Origin: Hylemonella gracilis
GTDB lineage: Bacteria > Pseudomonadota > Gammaproteobacteria > Burkholderiales > Burkholderiaceae_C
Assembly (NCBI RefSeq): GCF_004328645.1
Contig: NZ_CP031395.1
Coordinates: 645,501 to 709,500, forward strand
DNA length: 64,000 nt
Direction: 5' to 3'
Positions 29,408 to 40,385 of this stretch are shown here, one piece after another (the first letter of the stretch is position 1; each line of letters begins with the position of its first letter). Under the pieces are notes generated by a model. The model saw nothing but the letters and a program-made list of their open reading frames with translations. It was not told where the DNA came from and ran no database searches. The translations under genes and the position numbers were made by a program.

Positions 29408-30511
29408 TCAGATTTTCCCTGCGGCGCGCAAGCGATCGATGGTGGTCTTTTCGGCCAGGTAGGTGCGTTCGGCATAGGCCTGGTAGTCCACCGTCCCCAT
29501 GTAGACCACCGGCATGTAGAACTTGTCCAGGGTCTCCAGCACGCGTGGGTCGTCCAAGGTCTTCTTGAAGGCATCGTGGAGCAGCCGCACCAGAGCCGGG
29601 TCCATGCCCTTGGGGCCCCCGATGCCGAAAGGCGATTCGCTCACCGTGTCCCAGCCGCTTTCCTTGACCGTCGGCACGTCCGGGAAGGCCTTGTTGCGTC
29701 GGCTGCCCAACGTGGCCAGCAAACGCAGGCGGCCCGCGAACACGTGCGGGGCGAACTCGGCCGTGCCGCTCATCAGCGGAATGTGCCCACCCAGGATGGC
29801 CTGCAGGATCTCCGCCGAGCCCTTGTACGGAATGTCCTGCAGCGTGATGCCCGCCTTGCCCGCGAACTCCTCGATCGCCAGATGCGGCGTGGTGCCCGTG
29901 CCGGTGTGTCCGTAGTTGACCTGACCGGGATGGGCGCGCGCATAAGCCACCATTTCCTGCAGCGTGCGGTACGGAGCGTCGGGGCGCGCGGCCAGGCCGA
30001 AGGTGTAGCCTGTGAGGCAAATGATGTGCGTCAGGTCATGGACTGGATGGAAAGCCGTTTTCTGCATGTGAGGAAAACGGTAGACACCCAAGGGCAATTG
30101 CGTGAGCGTGTAGCCGTCGGGCCGGCTGTTCAACATGGCCGCCGCGCCCAAGGTGCCGCCCGCGCCGGGCTTGTTGTCGATGACCACCGTGGCGCCCAGC
30201 GTCCGGCTGGCGGCCTCGGCGAATGCACGCATCACGGCATCGCTGCTGCCACCGGTAGGCCAAGGGGTGATCAGGGTAAGGGGGCGGCTCGGGAACCTGT
30301 CCTGCGCCCGCGCCCAGGGACTGACCAGGGCCGGCGCCGCCAGGGCCGTGGTGAAGGCCAGCCCGCGCCGCAGGACATGACGGCGAGCCGGCACCCCTGC
30401 GTCGCCGACACCGTCTTCGCTAGGTTGATCTTTTGCGCCCTTCGTCCCGTCCCCTTGCGCACGCGCGGAATTCGGATTCGAGGGGCCACCCCATGCTGCC
30501 GGGTGATTCAT
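29408..30511 (-). CDS. Bug-family tripartite tricarboxylate transporter binding protein
   Basis: A 367-residue TctC/Bug-type periplasmic binding protein. The start at 30511 (MNHPAAWGG) is supported by a strong GGAGG 5 bases upstream. A long polar leader precedes a Tat-like signal (ARRHVLRRGLAFTTALAAPA, cleavage near ARA-QD). Family motifs are LTLITPWPTGGSSDAVMRAF, VVIDNKPGAGGTLGAA, YGHTGTGTTPHLAIEEF and PYKGSAEILQAILGG. No TctAB permease genes are nearby, as is usual for the many orphan Bug proteins of Burkholderiales. Ligand unknown. Confidence 0.92.
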   Translation of the reverse strand: MNHPAAWGGPSNPNSARAQGDGTKGAKDQPSEDGVGDAGVPARRHVLRRGLAFTTALAAPALVSPWARAQDRFPSRPLTLITPWPTGGSSDAVMRAFAEAASRTLGATVVIDNKPGAGGTLGAAAMLNSRPDGYTLTQLPLGVYRFPHMQKTAFHPVHDLTHIICLTGYTFGLAARPDAPYRTLQEMVAYARAHPGQVNYGHTGTGTTPHLAIEEFAGKAGITLQDIPYKGSAEILQAILGGHIPLMSGTAEFAPHVFAGRLRLLATLGSRRNKAFPDVPTVKESGWDTVSESPFGIGGPKGMDPALVRLLHDAFKKTLDDPRVLETLDKFYMPVVYMGTVDYQAYAERTYLAEKTTIDRLRAAGKI

Positions 30512-30764
30512 GTTGCCTCCTGTCTGTGTTGAGGTGACGCATGCCAAGTGTGCAAGCGCACTGCCCGAACCATTCTGCGTCGGAGCGCTGCCGCGGGGTG
30601 TCGCCTTCAGCTCAGCGGGCCGTGGCTGCGGCCCTCACTCACCCCACGCGGTCACTCACACTGAAACTTGATCGCGAACAACCTGGGTTTTGTGCTGATT
30701 TTCACGCTCAAGTTTTTTGCGCGGGCGCCGTCAAGTCCTGCGCCAATCGGTCGATACAAGCGAC

Positions 30765-31934
30765 ATGAAGATCTCTAACTCCACGATCCACCTGGACGCC
30801 AAGCACGAAACCGCCGCGTGGAGTCGGTCTTCCCAGACCCTGCGCGCCTGGGTCGGTGACGCGGCCTCGGCGCCTTCCAGCCGCCGCAACCTCCTGGTGG
30901 ATGGCACCTCGTCCGCGTTGAGCGTCGCCACCATCTCACTGACAGCCCAGGCGCTCGCGGCCCGCGCGCAAGCCGAAGGTGGCGCAAAACCTTCCCCCGC
31001 AGCCGCGCTGGTCGCAGACGCATCCTCGGCGACCGGCGCAGCCCGGGCTGCCGCAAGCGAGCAAGCCTCGGACGACGGCATTGAGCCGCGCCTGCGCATG
31101 TTGGTCTCACTGATTGAACGCCTGACCGGCCGACCCGTGCGCGTGTTCTCGGCCGAGTCGCTGCGCGACCCGCGAGCCGCCGACCCGGTTACGACCTCGC
31201 AAACCCCTGCGGCCACGGCATCGGCCAACCCCGCCGCCCCGCCGCCTGCGGGTTGGGGCATGACCTACGACCGGCATGACATCCACGTCGAAACCGAGCA
31301 GACCGAGTTCAGCGCCCAAGGCGTGGTGCGCACGGCGGACGGACGCGAGATTCGCTTCGACCTCACGCTGCTGATGCAAAGGCAGTACGTCGAGGAAAGC
31401 CGTGTCTCGCTGCGCGCCGGCGACGCGCTACGCCCGGTCGACCCGCTGATCCTCAACTTCGACGGCACGGCGGCGCAATTGCAATCGCAGCGCTTCAGCT
31501 TCGATCTGGACGGCGATGGCCAGACCGAGGAGCTGCCCCTGCCCGGCAGCAACTTTGGCTATCTCGCCCTGGACCTGGATGGCAACGGCCAGATCGACGA
31601 CGGTCGCGAGCTGTTCGGCATGCGCAGCGGCGACGGCTTTGCCGATCTGGCGCGCTACGACGATGATGGCAATGGCTGGATCGACGAGAACGACGCCGTC
31701 TTTGAGCGTCTGCGCGTCTGGACACCCGGCCTGGATACCGCCGGCGACTTCAGCCCCCGGCTGGACACGCTAGCGGCGCGGCAAGTCGGTGCGCTGTACC
31801 TCGGCAAGGCAGAAACGCCTTTTGAAGTGCGTGACGCCAAGCAGGAGACTCTGGGGCAACTGCGCAGCACTGGCCTCTACCTCCGTGACGACGGCGGCGC
31901 CGGCACCATGCAGCACCTGGACCTGATGGTCTGA
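30765..31934 (+). CDS. Conserved protein with EF-hand-like calcium-binding repeats
   Basis: A 389-residue protein beginning MKISNSTIHLDAKHETAAWS and lacking a signal peptide. An Ala-rich middle (about residues 60-190) leads to a beta-rich region, and then three acidic loops of DxDxDG type: DLDGDGQTEELP, DLDGNGQIDDGRELFG and YDDDGNGWIDENDAVFERL (about residues 245-320). These resemble bacterial dockerin/EF-hand loops and the calcium-binding ends of large RTX proteins. I infer Ca2+ binding. The biological role is unknown. The 217 bases upstream (30548-30764) hold its promoter region and no gene. Confidence 0.82.
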   Translation: MKISNSTIHLDAKHETAAWSRSSQTLRAWVGDAASAPSSRRNLLVDGTSSALSVATISLTAQALAARAQAEGGAKPSPAAALVADASSATGAARAAASEQASDDGIEPRLRMLVSLIERLTGRPVRVFSAESLRDPRAADPVTTSQTPAATASANPAAPPPAGWGMTYDRHDIHVETEQTEFSAQGVVRTADGREIRFDLTLLMQRQYVEESRVSLRAGDALRPVDPLILNFDGTAAQLQSQRFSFDLDGDGQTEELPLPGSNFGYLALDLDGNGQIDDGRELFGMRSGDGFADLARYDDDGNGWIDENDAVFERLRVWTPGLDTAGDFSPRLDTLAARQVGALYLGKAETPFEVRDAKQETLGQLRSTGLYLRDDGGAGTMQHLDLMV

Positions 31935-32000
31935 CACGGCGGCGGTCCAGGCCTGCGCGCGCCAGCACCCGGACCTCGGGCACGGGTGCGACCCGCCGAC

Positions 32001-33260
32001 TCAGACCACGCCAGCCTGCCGCAAAGCCGCGATGCGCGCGGCCTCTAGCCCCAGCTCGGCCAGCACCTGGTCCGTGTGTTCGCCCAGCAAGGGCGGCGCA
32101 TTGCGCAGCACTGGCGGCGTGGCCGCCAGACGCAAGGGGCTGGCCACGGTGTGAAAGGCGTCCACCTGCAGTTGCGTGCGGGCGGCCGGGCTGCAAGACT
32201 GGCTCAACCGCAGGCCACGCGCTTGCACCTGCGCGTCGGCGAAGGCCGCGCCGATGTCGTTGATTGGCCCACAGGGCACGGCCTGGTCACCCAGCAGTGC
32301 CACCCAATCCGCGGTACGGCGCGTGCGCGTCAACGCGCTCAACAGCGGAATCAAGACTTCGCGGTGCCGCACGCGCAAGGTGTTGCTCGCGTAACGAGGG
32401 TCGTTCGCCCAGTCAGGCTGGCCTGCCGCGACACAGAAGCGTTGGAACTGCCCGTCGTTGCCGATGGCCAGCAGCATGGCGCCGTCCGCGGTCGGAAAGT
32501 CCTGGTACGGCGCCAGGCTGGGGTGGCTGTTGCCCTGGCGTTGGGGGATCTCGCCGGTGTTGAGGTAGGCCGTGGCCTGGTTGGCCAGCACGGCCATGCC
32601 CACGTCCAGCAGGGCCATGTCGATGTGCTGGCCCCGGCCTGTGCCCGTTTTGGCGTTGTCGCGCACGGTCAGGGCGGCGAGGATGGCATTGGCCGCGTAG
32701 AGGCCGGTGAAGAGGTCGGTGATGGCCACCCCCACGCGCAGCGGTCCGCCGCCCACCTCGCCATCGGGTCGGCCAGTGATGCTCATCATGCCGCTCATGG
32801 CCTGGATCATCAGGTCGTACCCGGCACGCTGCGCGTACGGACCATCCTGGCCAAAGCCAGTGATCGAGCAGTAAATCAGGCGGGGGTTGATGGCCTTCAG
32901 GCTGTCGTAGTCCAGCCCGTATTTCTTCAGCCCCCCGACCTTGAAGTTCTCGACCAGCACGTCGCTCCGCGCGGCCATCTGACGAATCAGCGCCTGGCCC
33001 TCGGGCGTGGCGATGTCGAGGGTGAGGGAGCGCTTGTTGCGGTTGCAGGCCAGGAAGTAGGTGGACTGCGTGGTGGCCTGGCCCTGCGCGTCGCGCACGA
33101 AGGGCGGCCCCCACTGGCGCGTGTCATCCCCCTCACCGGGTTTCTCGACCTTGATCACGTCCGCGCCCAGATCGGCCAGCATCTGCGTGCACCACGGCCC
33201 CGCGAGCACGCGGGACAGGTCCAGGACCTTGATGTGCCCTAAGGCGGTCTTGTCACTCAT
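32001..33260 (-). CDS. CaiB/family III acyl-CoA transferase, probably succinyl-CoA:glutarate CoA-transferase
   Basis: A 419-residue family III CoA-transferase. The start at 33260 (MSDKTALGHIKVLDLSRVLAGPW) matches the family N-terminus. Also visible are ADLGADVIKVEKPGEGDDTR, the LDIATPEGQ region and QAMSGMMSITG with the catalytic-region Asp (DLFTGLYAANAI). It is 2 bases downstream of the glutaryl-CoA dehydrogenase gene. Together they would activate glutarate to glutaryl-CoA and oxidise it to crotonyl-CoA, a lysine/tryptophan catabolic route. The frame upstream of 33260 is a shadow of the dehydrogenase. Confidence 0.9.
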   Translation of the reverse strand: MSDKTALGHIKVLDLSRVLAGPWCTQMLADLGADVIKVEKPGEGDDTRQWGPPFVRDAQGQATTQSTYFLACNRNKRSLTLDIATPEGQALIRQMAARSDVLVENFKVGGLKKYGLDYDSLKAINPRLIYCSITGFGQDGPYAQRAGYDLMIQAMSGMMSITGRPDGEVGGGPLRVGVAITDLFTGLYAANAILAALTVRDNAKTGTGRGQHIDMALLDVGMAVLANQATAYLNTGEIPQRQGNSHPSLAPYQDFPTADGAMLLAIGNDGQFQRFCVAAGQPDWANDPRYASNTLRVRHREVLIPLLSALTRTRRTADWVALLGDQAVPCGPINDIGAAFADAQVQARGLRLSQSCSPAARTQLQVDAFHTVASPLRLAATPPVLRNAPPLLGEHTDQVLAELGLEAARIAALRQAGVV

Positions 33261-33262
33261 GG

Positions 33263-34460
33263 TCAGTTCGCGAATGCAGAAATTCCCGTCTGTGCGCGAC
33301 CCAGGATCAGCGCGTGGATGTCGTGCGTGCCCTCGTAGGTGTTGACCACTTCCAGGTTGACGAGGTGCCGCGCCACGCCGAACTCGTCGCTGATGCCGTT
33401 GCCCCCCATCATGTCGCGCGCCAACCGCGCGACGTCCAGGGCCTTGCCGCAGGAATTGCGCTTGAGGATGCTGGTGATTTCCACCGCCGCCGTGCCTTCG
33501 TCCTTCATGCGGCCCAGACGCAGACAGCCCAGCAGACCCAGCGAGATTTCGGTCTGCATGTCGGCCAGCTTTTTCTGGATCAGCTGGTTGGCCGCGAGCG
33601 GGCGACCGAACTGCTTGCGGTCCAGCACGTACTGGCGGGCGCGGAACCAACAGTCTTCCGCCGCGCCGAGCGCGCCCCAGGCGATGCCGTAGCGCGCGCT
33701 GTTCAGGCAGGTGAACGGGCCTTTGAGCCCCCGCACCTCGGGGAAGGCGTTGTCCTCCGGCACGAAGACATCGTCCATCACGATCTCGCCGGTGATGGAA
33801 GCCCGCAGACCCACCTTGCCGTGCACGGCCGGCGCGCTCAGGCCCTTCATGCCTTTGTCGAGGACAAAGCCGCGGATGGGTCCGAGCTGCCCCCCTCGCT
33901 CACCTCGCGGGCCCAGACCACGAACACGTCCGCGATCGGGCTGTTGGAAATCCACATCTTGTTGCCCTTGAGCCGGTAGCCCCCGCCGTCTTGTAGGCAC
34001 GCGTTGCCATCGAGTCCGGATCGGAGCCGTGGTCCGGCTCGGTCAGGCCGAAGCAACCAATCCACTCGCCCCGGGCCAGCCTGGGCAGGTACTTCTGCTT
34101 CTGCGCCTCGGTGCCGAACTCAAAGATGGGCAGCATCACCAGCGAGCTCTGCACACTCATCATGGAGCGGTAACCCGAGTCCACCCGCTCGACCTCGCGT
34201 GCGATCAGGCCGTAGGCCACGTAGTTCAGGCCTGGGCCACCATAGGTTTCGGGAATCGTGGGGCCGAGCAAGCCCAGTTCACCCATCTCGCGGAAGATGG
34301 CGGCATCGGTTTTTTCCTCGCGAAAGGCCAGGGGCATGCGCGCCGCCAGCTGGTCCTGACAGTAGGCCGCCGCCGCGTCGCGCACCATGCGTTCGTCCTC
34401 GGAGAGCTGCTGGTCGAGCAGGAAGGGGTCGTTCCAGTGGAAGGTGGCTTTGTCGGCCAT
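33263..34460 (-). pseudogene. gcdH: Glutaryl-CoA dehydrogenase, interrupted by two single-base frameshifts
   Basis: The three pieces together make a complete dehydrogenase of about 399 residues. The first (34460 to about 33995) starts [19 protein letters not shown] and holds [14 protein letters not shown]. The middle piece (about 33990 to 33895) holds [20 protein letters not shown]. The last (about 33890 to 33263) holds [18 protein letters not shown] and the catalytic-Glu region [15 protein letters not shown]. Adding one G to the 5-G run near 33988 and one G to the 6-G run near 33893 restores the family sequence ([22 protein letters not shown]). The protein is therefore probably intact in the cell and the record slightly wrong. 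That is inference. Confidence 0.88.
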
Positions 34461-34648
34461 GCGCGGTCTCCTCGAAAGATGGGCGGTCGAAATGTGGAGG
34501 CATGGTAGTGCGCAAGCCGGGCCGCGGCAAACGCATATTTGTCGGTCAAGCATGCGGAAATAGAATATCTGGCACATCCGAGCATCCCCTGCCCCAGGGC
34601 CGCTCAACTTCAATCCACCGACCTCCATCCGATTCACGCATACCTTCG

Positions 34649-35620
34649 ATGCGCCGCAAGTTGCCCTCCACCCAGGCCTTGGCCTGTTTCGAAGCCGCGG
34701 CTCGGCACCAGAGCTACACGCGCGCGGCGCAAGAACTGGCCCTGACGCAGAGCGCGGTGTCGCGCCAGATCATGGCGCTGGAAGACTTCCTGGGCTTGGC
34801 CCTCTTCACGCGCAACCGCCATGGCGTCGGGCTCACGGCCCAGGGCGCGGCCTACGCGCGCCAGGTCGCGCAGCGGCTGGCCGCGCTGGAACGTGACACC
34901 CTGGACGCGATGGCACAACAAGGCGATGGCGCCCGCGGTGGCGTGATCGCCCTCGCCGCCGTGGCCACCTTCGCAACGCGCTGGCTGATCCCGCGCCTGC
35001 CCACCCTCACCCAGGCCCACCCAGACATGGTGGTGCACATCGAAACACGCACCCGGCCCTTTCTGTTCTCCGACCAGGAATTCGACGCCGCGCTCTACGC
35101 CGGCACGGCGGAGCAGATGCAGCGCTGGGCCGGCACGCAGGCCACACCCCTGCTGCCGGAGGAAGTGCTGCCGGTGTGCAGCCCCGCGCTGCTGCTCGGT
35201 GCGCAGACACAGCGTCGATCCGGACAGGCCAGGCTCGGCCTGTCCGCGGCCCAAATCGCGGACCTGCCCCTGCTGCAGCAAAGCACGCGGCCCACGGCCT
35301 GGCGCCAATGGTTCGAGGCCCAGGGCGTGGACGCACCGCGCGCCATGGCCGGACCGCGCTACGAGCTGTTTTCGATGACGGCCATGGCGGCGGCACGTGG
35401 ACTGGGCCTGGCCCTGGTGCCGAGCATGCTGATCGAGGAGGAGTTGGCCCGGGGCGAGCTCGTCGTCGCCTGCCCGCGCCCCTTGAAGAGCGGGCGCAGC
35501 TATTACTACGTCACGCCCGAGCCGGAGCAGGACGGCGCGGAACGCGCCGCAGTCGGCCAGCTGCGCCACTGGCTACTCGCGCAGGCACAGGGCGGCCCGC
35601 CGACCACCGCGCCGCGCTGA
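34649..35620 (+). CDS. LysR-family regulator divergent from the glutarate genes
   Basis: A 323-residue LysR protein. The helix-turn-helix ([36 protein letters not shown]) lies in the first 60 residues and an effector-binding domain follows. The start is an ATG at 34649. It is divergently transcribed from gcdH with 188 bases between the two starts, the standard arrangement for a local activator (GcdR-type). I infer that it controls the dehydrogenase/CoA-transferase pair. The shared region contains an AT-rich patch (ATATTTGTC...ATTCTATTTC) suitable for promoters and binding sites. Confidence 0.9.
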   Translation: MRRKLPSTQALACFEAAARHQSYTRAAQELALTQSAVSRQIMALEDFLGLALFTRNRHGVGLTAQGAAYARQVAQRLAALERDTLDAMAQQGDGARGGVIALAAVATFATRWLIPRLPTLTQAHPDMVVHIETRTRPFLFSDQEFDAALYAGTAEQMQRWAGTQATPLLPEEVLPVCSPALLLGAQTQRRSGQARLGLSAAQIADLPLLQQSTRPTAWRQWFEAQGVDAPRAMAGPRYELFSMTAMAAARGLGLALVPSMLIEEELARGELVVACPRPLKSGRSYYYVTPEPEQDGAERAAVGQLRHWLLAQAQGGPPTTAPR

Positions 35621-35674
35621 GTGCTCGGGTGGACGGGCGCCAGCCCCCCGTCTCAGAACAGGTGACCAGGAGGA

Positions 35675-37480
35675 TCAGAACTCGTCCCAGTCGCCATCGT
35701 CCGCGGGCTTGGGCGTCGCCGCCTGCAGGCGCTTGGTGGGCGTCGCCTTGGGGGCATCAGCCTTGGGTGACGCAGCTTCCGGCGATGCCGCCGCGGAGGA
35801 CGCAGATGCCAAGGCCGCTGCCTTGCCGGTCTTCGCCGCCGTCTGGGACAGGGGACGCGAGGCCGGCGTCACGCGCGCGGACGGCGACGACACCCGGGCG
35901 GCATGCGAGGGCGTCGGCATCTGGCTGGGCATGGTCACGGCATCCCCCACATTGAACACCGCCACCACGCTGGCCAGGCGCTGCGCCTGGTCGCGCATGG
36001 TCTCCGCCGCCGCGGACGATTCTTCCACCAAGGCGGCGTTCTGCTGGGTCATCTGGTCAAGATTGCCCACAGCCTGGTTGACCTGGTTGATGCCGTCGCG
36101 CTGCTCGGCAGCTGCCGTGCTGATCTCGCCGATCAGGTCGGAGACACGCTTCACGCTGGTGACGATGTCGCCCATGCTCTGACCGGCCTGGGTCACCTGG
36201 CGCGAGCCTTCGTCCACGGCCTGCACGGAATTGCTGATCAAGGTTTTGATCTCCTTGGCCGCCTCGGCGCTGCGGCCCGCCAGCGCCCGCACCTCACCCG
36301 CCACCACCGCGAAACCGCGACCTTGTTCACCTGCACGCGCGGCTTCCACCGCCGCATTCAAGGCCAGGATGTTGGTCTGGAAGGCGATGCCATCGATCAC
36401 GCCGATGATGTCCGAGATCTTCTTGGACGACTCGGTGATCTGCCCCATGCTGACGATGGCCTGCTCGACGATGGCGCCCCCGTTCTGCGCGGCGCCGGCC
36501 GCGCTGCCGGCCAGCTGATTGGCCTGCACCGCGGTGTCCGCCGACTGCGTGATGGTGCTCGTGAGTTCCTCCATGCTGGCCGCAGTCTCCTCCAGATTGG
36601 CCGCCGTCTGTTCCGTACGGGCCGACAGGTCGGCGCTGCCCTTGGCGATCTCGCCCGCCGCCGAGTTGACGGACTCCACGCCCATGCGCACCTCAGTCAC
36701 CACGCGGCGCAAGTGGTCGGACATGGTGTCCAGCGCGCGCAGCAATTGACCGATCTCATCCTTGGCGTTGGATTCAAGCCGCGCGGTCAGGTTGCCGTCG
36801 GCGATGTGCTGCGTGAGGGTCACCGCGTCCTGCACCGGTCGAACGATGGAGCGGGTGACGGCCACCGCCAGCAGCACGCCGATCAGCACCGCCAGGGCCA
36901 CGCCGATGCTCTGTCCGAGCTGGCTGCGTTGGGCCATCACATGCGCCTCGCCTTGCGTTTGCAGCAACAGGGCGCGTGCGTGTTCGGCCACGTCGTCCAG
37001 CGACTTGAGGTAGGCGGTTGCCAGTGGCAGCAGATCCTTGTCCACCGCGCTCATGATGTCTTCTCCCGCCTGCTGACGTTTGATGAGGGCCGCACGTGCG
37101 TCGATGTAGACCTTGCGGTTGGCGGCCACCGCCTCCATCAAGGCTTTGCCCTTGTCGTCGGTGATCAAGGCCACCAGTTCCTTCTGGTCCTCGCTGATGG
37201 ACTTGGAGGTGGCCGCCATGTCCTTGCCCAGCTGTTCCTGGTAGGCCGCGTCCTTGGTCTTGAGCGCGGCCGAGGCCCGGATCCAGTTGATGGTCGTCTG
37301 CGCGCTCCAGCCCTGCGCCAGCAGGGCGCGTTGCATCTCGACCGTGGCAATTTCCTCGCTGGTGTTCTTGAGCGTGTCCAGTCGCCAGATGCCCAGCAGC
37401 GCCACCGCCAGAGTGATGAACAGCAGGATGCCGAAGGCCATGGCCAAGCGTGCGCCGATTCTCAGATTGGAGAACGTCAT
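35675..37480 (-). CDS. Methyl-accepting chemotaxis protein with periplasmic four-helix-bundle sensor
   Basis: A 601-residue chemoreceptor. TM1 is near residues 10-30. A helical periplasmic domain of the 4HB_MCP type ([19 protein letters not shown]) and TM2 near 190-212 follow. HAMP and the signalling domain with the hairpin tip [20 protein letters not shown] (about residues 385-405) come next. A long Ala/Ser/Lys-rich linker ends in GDWDEF, which resembles the C-terminal pentapeptide that tethers CheR/CheB. The start at 37480 has AGGAAAGGCGG upstream. Ligand unknown. SlyX is transcribed divergently. Confidence 0.94.
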   Translation of the reverse strand: MTFSNLRIGARLAMAFGILLFITLAVALLGIWRLDTLKNTSEEIATVEMQRALLAQGWSAQTTINWIRASAALKTKDAAYQEQLGKDMAATSKSISEDQKELVALITDDKGKALMEAVAANRKVYIDARAALIKRQQAGEDIMSAVDKDLLPLATAYLKSLDDVAEHARALLLQTQGEAHVMAQRSQLGQSIGVALAVLIGVLLAVAVTRSIVRPVQDAVTLTQHIADGNLTARLESNAKDEIGQLLRALDTMSDHLRRVVTEVRMGVESVNSAAGEIAKGSADLSARTEQTAANLEETAASMEELTSTITQSADTAVQANQLAGSAAGAAQNGGAIVEQAIVSMGQITESSKKISDIIGVIDGIAFQTNILALNAAVEAARAGEQGRGFAVVAGEVRALAGRSAEAAKEIKTLISNSVQAVDEGSRQVTQAGQSMGDIVTSVKRVSDLIGEISTAAAEQRDGINQVNQAVGNLDQMTQQNAALVEESSAAAETMRDQAQRLASVVAVFNVGDAVTMPSQMPTPSHAARVSSPSARVTPASRPLSQTAAKTGKAAALASASSAAASPEAASPKADAPKATPTKRLQAATPKPADDGDWDEF

Positions 37481-37737
37481 GAGTCCGCCTTTCCTCTCTT
37501 GTTGGATGCGCGGTTTTTGTCCGCGCCATCGTCGTTGCAAACCGATACGGTTCATGCAAATGGACGCGATCCCATTTTCCCCGTCAACAGTGAAAACCAT
37601 GGGTGCCTCGCGGCGGCGCTCGGTCGTGGCGCGCATGCCCCCCACCCCTTCACCCATCCGGGCACGCCGTCAGGCGCGCGACAGGCTCATCAGCGACTGC
37701 CGCAAAATCGGCATTTCCCCCGATTCAGAAACCCGGT

Positions 37738-37995
37738 ATGCAAGACGACCACGCGCGCGACCCCTCCGAACCTGCCCCCCACACGCCGGGCCATCGCTTG
37801 GACGAGCTGGAGATCAAGGCCAGTTATGCCGAGGATCTGCTGGAACAGCTGAACTTGGCGGTCTACCGCCAGCAACAGCAGATTGAAAATCTGCAAGGGC
37901 AAATCGAGCATCTGCGCAAGCAGCTGCCCGACCGCGACCCTGCAACGGGCACGGCACAGCGTGACACCCGCGAGGAACGCCCGCCGCACTACTGA
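37738..37995 (+). CDS. slyX: SlyX family protein
   Basis: An 85-residue coiled-coil protein. The family stretch HRLDELEIKASYAEDLLEQL followed by NLAVYRQQQQIENLQGQIEHLRKQL is a clear SlyX heptad pattern. A short charged tail follows. Function is unknown beyond the name. It is divergent from the chemoreceptor, and its ATG at 37738 is 257 bases from the receptor start. Confidence 0.88.
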   Translation: MQDDHARDPSEPAPHTPGHRLDELEIKASYAEDLLEQLNLAVYRQQQQIENLQGQIEHLRKQLPDRDPATGTAQRDTREERPPHY

Positions 37996-38059
37996 ACCAG
38001 CCAGCGCATCGGCCGGACCGGCTTGCCCGAACACCTTCTTTGCGATTGCTGTTTTGCAA

Positions 38060-40203
38060 TCACCGGTTTGCTGCAGCCGCGTGCCGACGCGCGAAATCGA
38101 CGAACCAGTCCAGACTGGCGGGGTTGGCCATCGCGTCCAGGTTCAGCACTTTGTCCAACGCCTGCCCGAGCAGGAGCTTCTTGATCGGCAGTTCCTGCTT
38201 CTTGCCTGACAAGGTGCGTGGAATGTCGGGCACCTGCAGCACGGCATCCGGCACGAAACGCGGACTCAAGGCCGCCTTGATGGCGCCGTTGATGCGCTGG
38301 CGCAAGGTCTCGTCGAGCTCCACCCCCGGGCGCAGCACGACGAAGAGCGGCATGTGGCTCTCGCGCCCCAGGTATTCAAGGTCGACCACCAGGCTGTCCA
38401 ACACCTCGGGCAGGGCCTCGATGGCGCTGTACAACTCACTCGTGCCCATGCGCAGGCCGTGGCGGTTGAGGGTCGCGTCGCTGCGGCCGTAGATCACGCA
38501 GGCACTGGAACCCGACTCGGGATGCGGCACGATCCTGAGCCAGTCACCGTGGCGCCAAACCGCGGGTTTGCCATCCCGGCTCGGGTACACGTCGAAGTAG
38601 CTCGCAAGGTAGCGCGCGTTCTTCGGGTCGTTCCAGAACCCGATGGGCATCGAGGGCAGGGGGCGGGTACAGACCAGCTCGCCCACCTCGCCGACAACGC
38701 TGCGGCCCAGCTCGTCCCAGGCCTCGACCGCGCAACCCAGCACGCGGCATTGCATCTCCCCCGGCACTTGCGGCAGTTCACGGCAACCCGCGATGAAAGC
38801 ACCCGCGACGTCGGTCCCTCCCGAAAGATTGCACCACCAGATGTCGCCATCCAGGGCTGGCGCACCCCCCGACCGCGGGTTGACGCCGCGCATCTGGGCA
38901 CTGGTCCAGCGCTGCACGTCCTCGGCCAGAGGCGAGCCGGTAGCGCCCAGGGCGCGCAGACGCGTCAGGTCGCCACAGGCCGCCAGATCCACCTGCGCCT
39001 TCATGCCGTTGGCGTAAAAGGCCGCACCCGCGCCGAAGAAGCTGACGCCCGTGTCCGCCGCAAAGCGCCAGAGCGTCGTCCAGTCCGGTCGGTCCGGACT
39101 GCCGGAAACGCCCTGCGATTTCACGCCGCCGGGGCTGCCGTCGAACAGACATACCGTGGTGCCGGTCAGCAGGCCCGCGAGCTGGCAATTCCACATGATC
39201 CAGCCCGTGCTGCTGTACCAGTGGAAGCGCTCACCCCAGGAGTTGGGCGCGTAGCTGCAGCCGATATCGGTATGCAGGGTAAAGGCCAGCGCCATGAGCA
39301 TGACCCCGCCGTGCCCATGCACGATGGGCTTGGGCAGGCCCGTGGTGCCGCTGGAATAGACGACCCAGAGCGGATGGTCAAAAGGCAGGGCGAGCGGCCG
39401 GAAAGCCGCCACGCGCGCGGCGTCTGCCATCACCGTCCGCGCCCAGTCCTGCACCGCAATGCCGTCGCGCACGTCAAAAGGGGGCAAGCCCAGGCGCGGC
39501 AGCAGGATCAGGTGCGTGAGCGAGGGCAACGCGGCGCACAAGGCCTCCACCGTGGCACGCCGATCCAACGCACGCCCCGCGTGGACCACGCCGTCACAGG
39601 CGATCAGCACCTTGGGTTCGATCTGGCGGAAACGATCCAACACCGCGGCCGCGCCCATGTCGGGGGCGCAGATGCTCCAAATCGCGCCGATGCTGGCCAC
39701 GGCCAGAAAGGCCACCATCGCCTCCGGAATGTTGGGCAGACACGCGACCACCCGGTCACCCTTGCCCACCCCTTGGGCCTGCAGGTGCAGGGCGAGCGCG
39801 GCCACCTGCCCTTGCAGTTCGGGCCAGCCCAGTGCCTGCGAGCGTTGTCCCTGGTTCAAGCTCTGCTCGTCGTGGCTGACGATGGCGGGCATGCCGGCGG
39901 CATGCGCGGGTTCGACATGCCGCAGCACCTGCTGCGCGTAGTTGAGACGCGCGCCAGGAAACCAGCGTGCACCCGGCATGCGTTCCCGCGCCAGGGCGGG
40001 GCCAGGCGGCGTGGGCGAGTGCACGCCATAACAATCCCAGATGCTTTGCCAGAAAGCGTCCAGTTCCGTGACCGACCATTGCCACAGCGCGTCGTAGCTG
40101 TCGAAGCGCAGACCCCGCTCGCGGGCCAGCCAGTCCTGGTAGAGGCGGATCTGCGGAATTCGGGGGGCGTGCCTGGCGGCGTCTGCGACTTGCGTTGCTT
40201 CAT
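38060..40203 (-). CDS. Acetoacetate-CoA ligase (acetoacetyl-CoA synthetase), N-terminus frameshifted
   Basis: An enzyme of about 714 residues of the ANL family that activates acetoacetate with ATP and CoA. The main frame (from 40024 downward) holds WFPGARLNYAQQVL, the P-loop VVYSSGTTGLPKPIVHGHGG, WIMWN, the A5-region RYLASYFDVYP, and C-terminal GRSDATLNRHGLRMGTSE and SGKKQELPIKK. The N-terminal part is readable in the same frame up to about 40160 (IRLYQDWLARERGLRF, WSVTELDAFWQSIWDCYG). The only good ATG (40203, MKQRKSQTPPG) is one base out of frame. The shift falls in a 6-base G/C run at 40163-40168, and one extra base joins the two parts. Confidence 0.88.
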
Positions 40204-40385
40204 GGTGCGCCCAGGGTACTGCGCTGCGCCGGCTTTGCCAGCCGCGTGCAGCTCAGGGTTTGCACGGGGCCGCGCTCCTGTCCCTGCAGGTGCGTCGCCC
40301 CGGCGTCACTCCGACTACAGGCCCGGGCCCACGCGTGGCCCAGGCCTTCGCATAATCAGGGCATCGTCCCTACTGTCACGCCACC

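Noticed and set aside
33263-34637. Two or three separate acyl-CoA dehydrogenase genes
   Set aside because: The pieces join into one complete GcdH by single-base changes in G-runs. They are fragments of one gene.
35903-37852. 649-residue plus-strand frame opposite the chemoreceptor
   Set aside because: Antisense shadow of the receptor, with His/Arg/Gln-rich composition and no family similarity.
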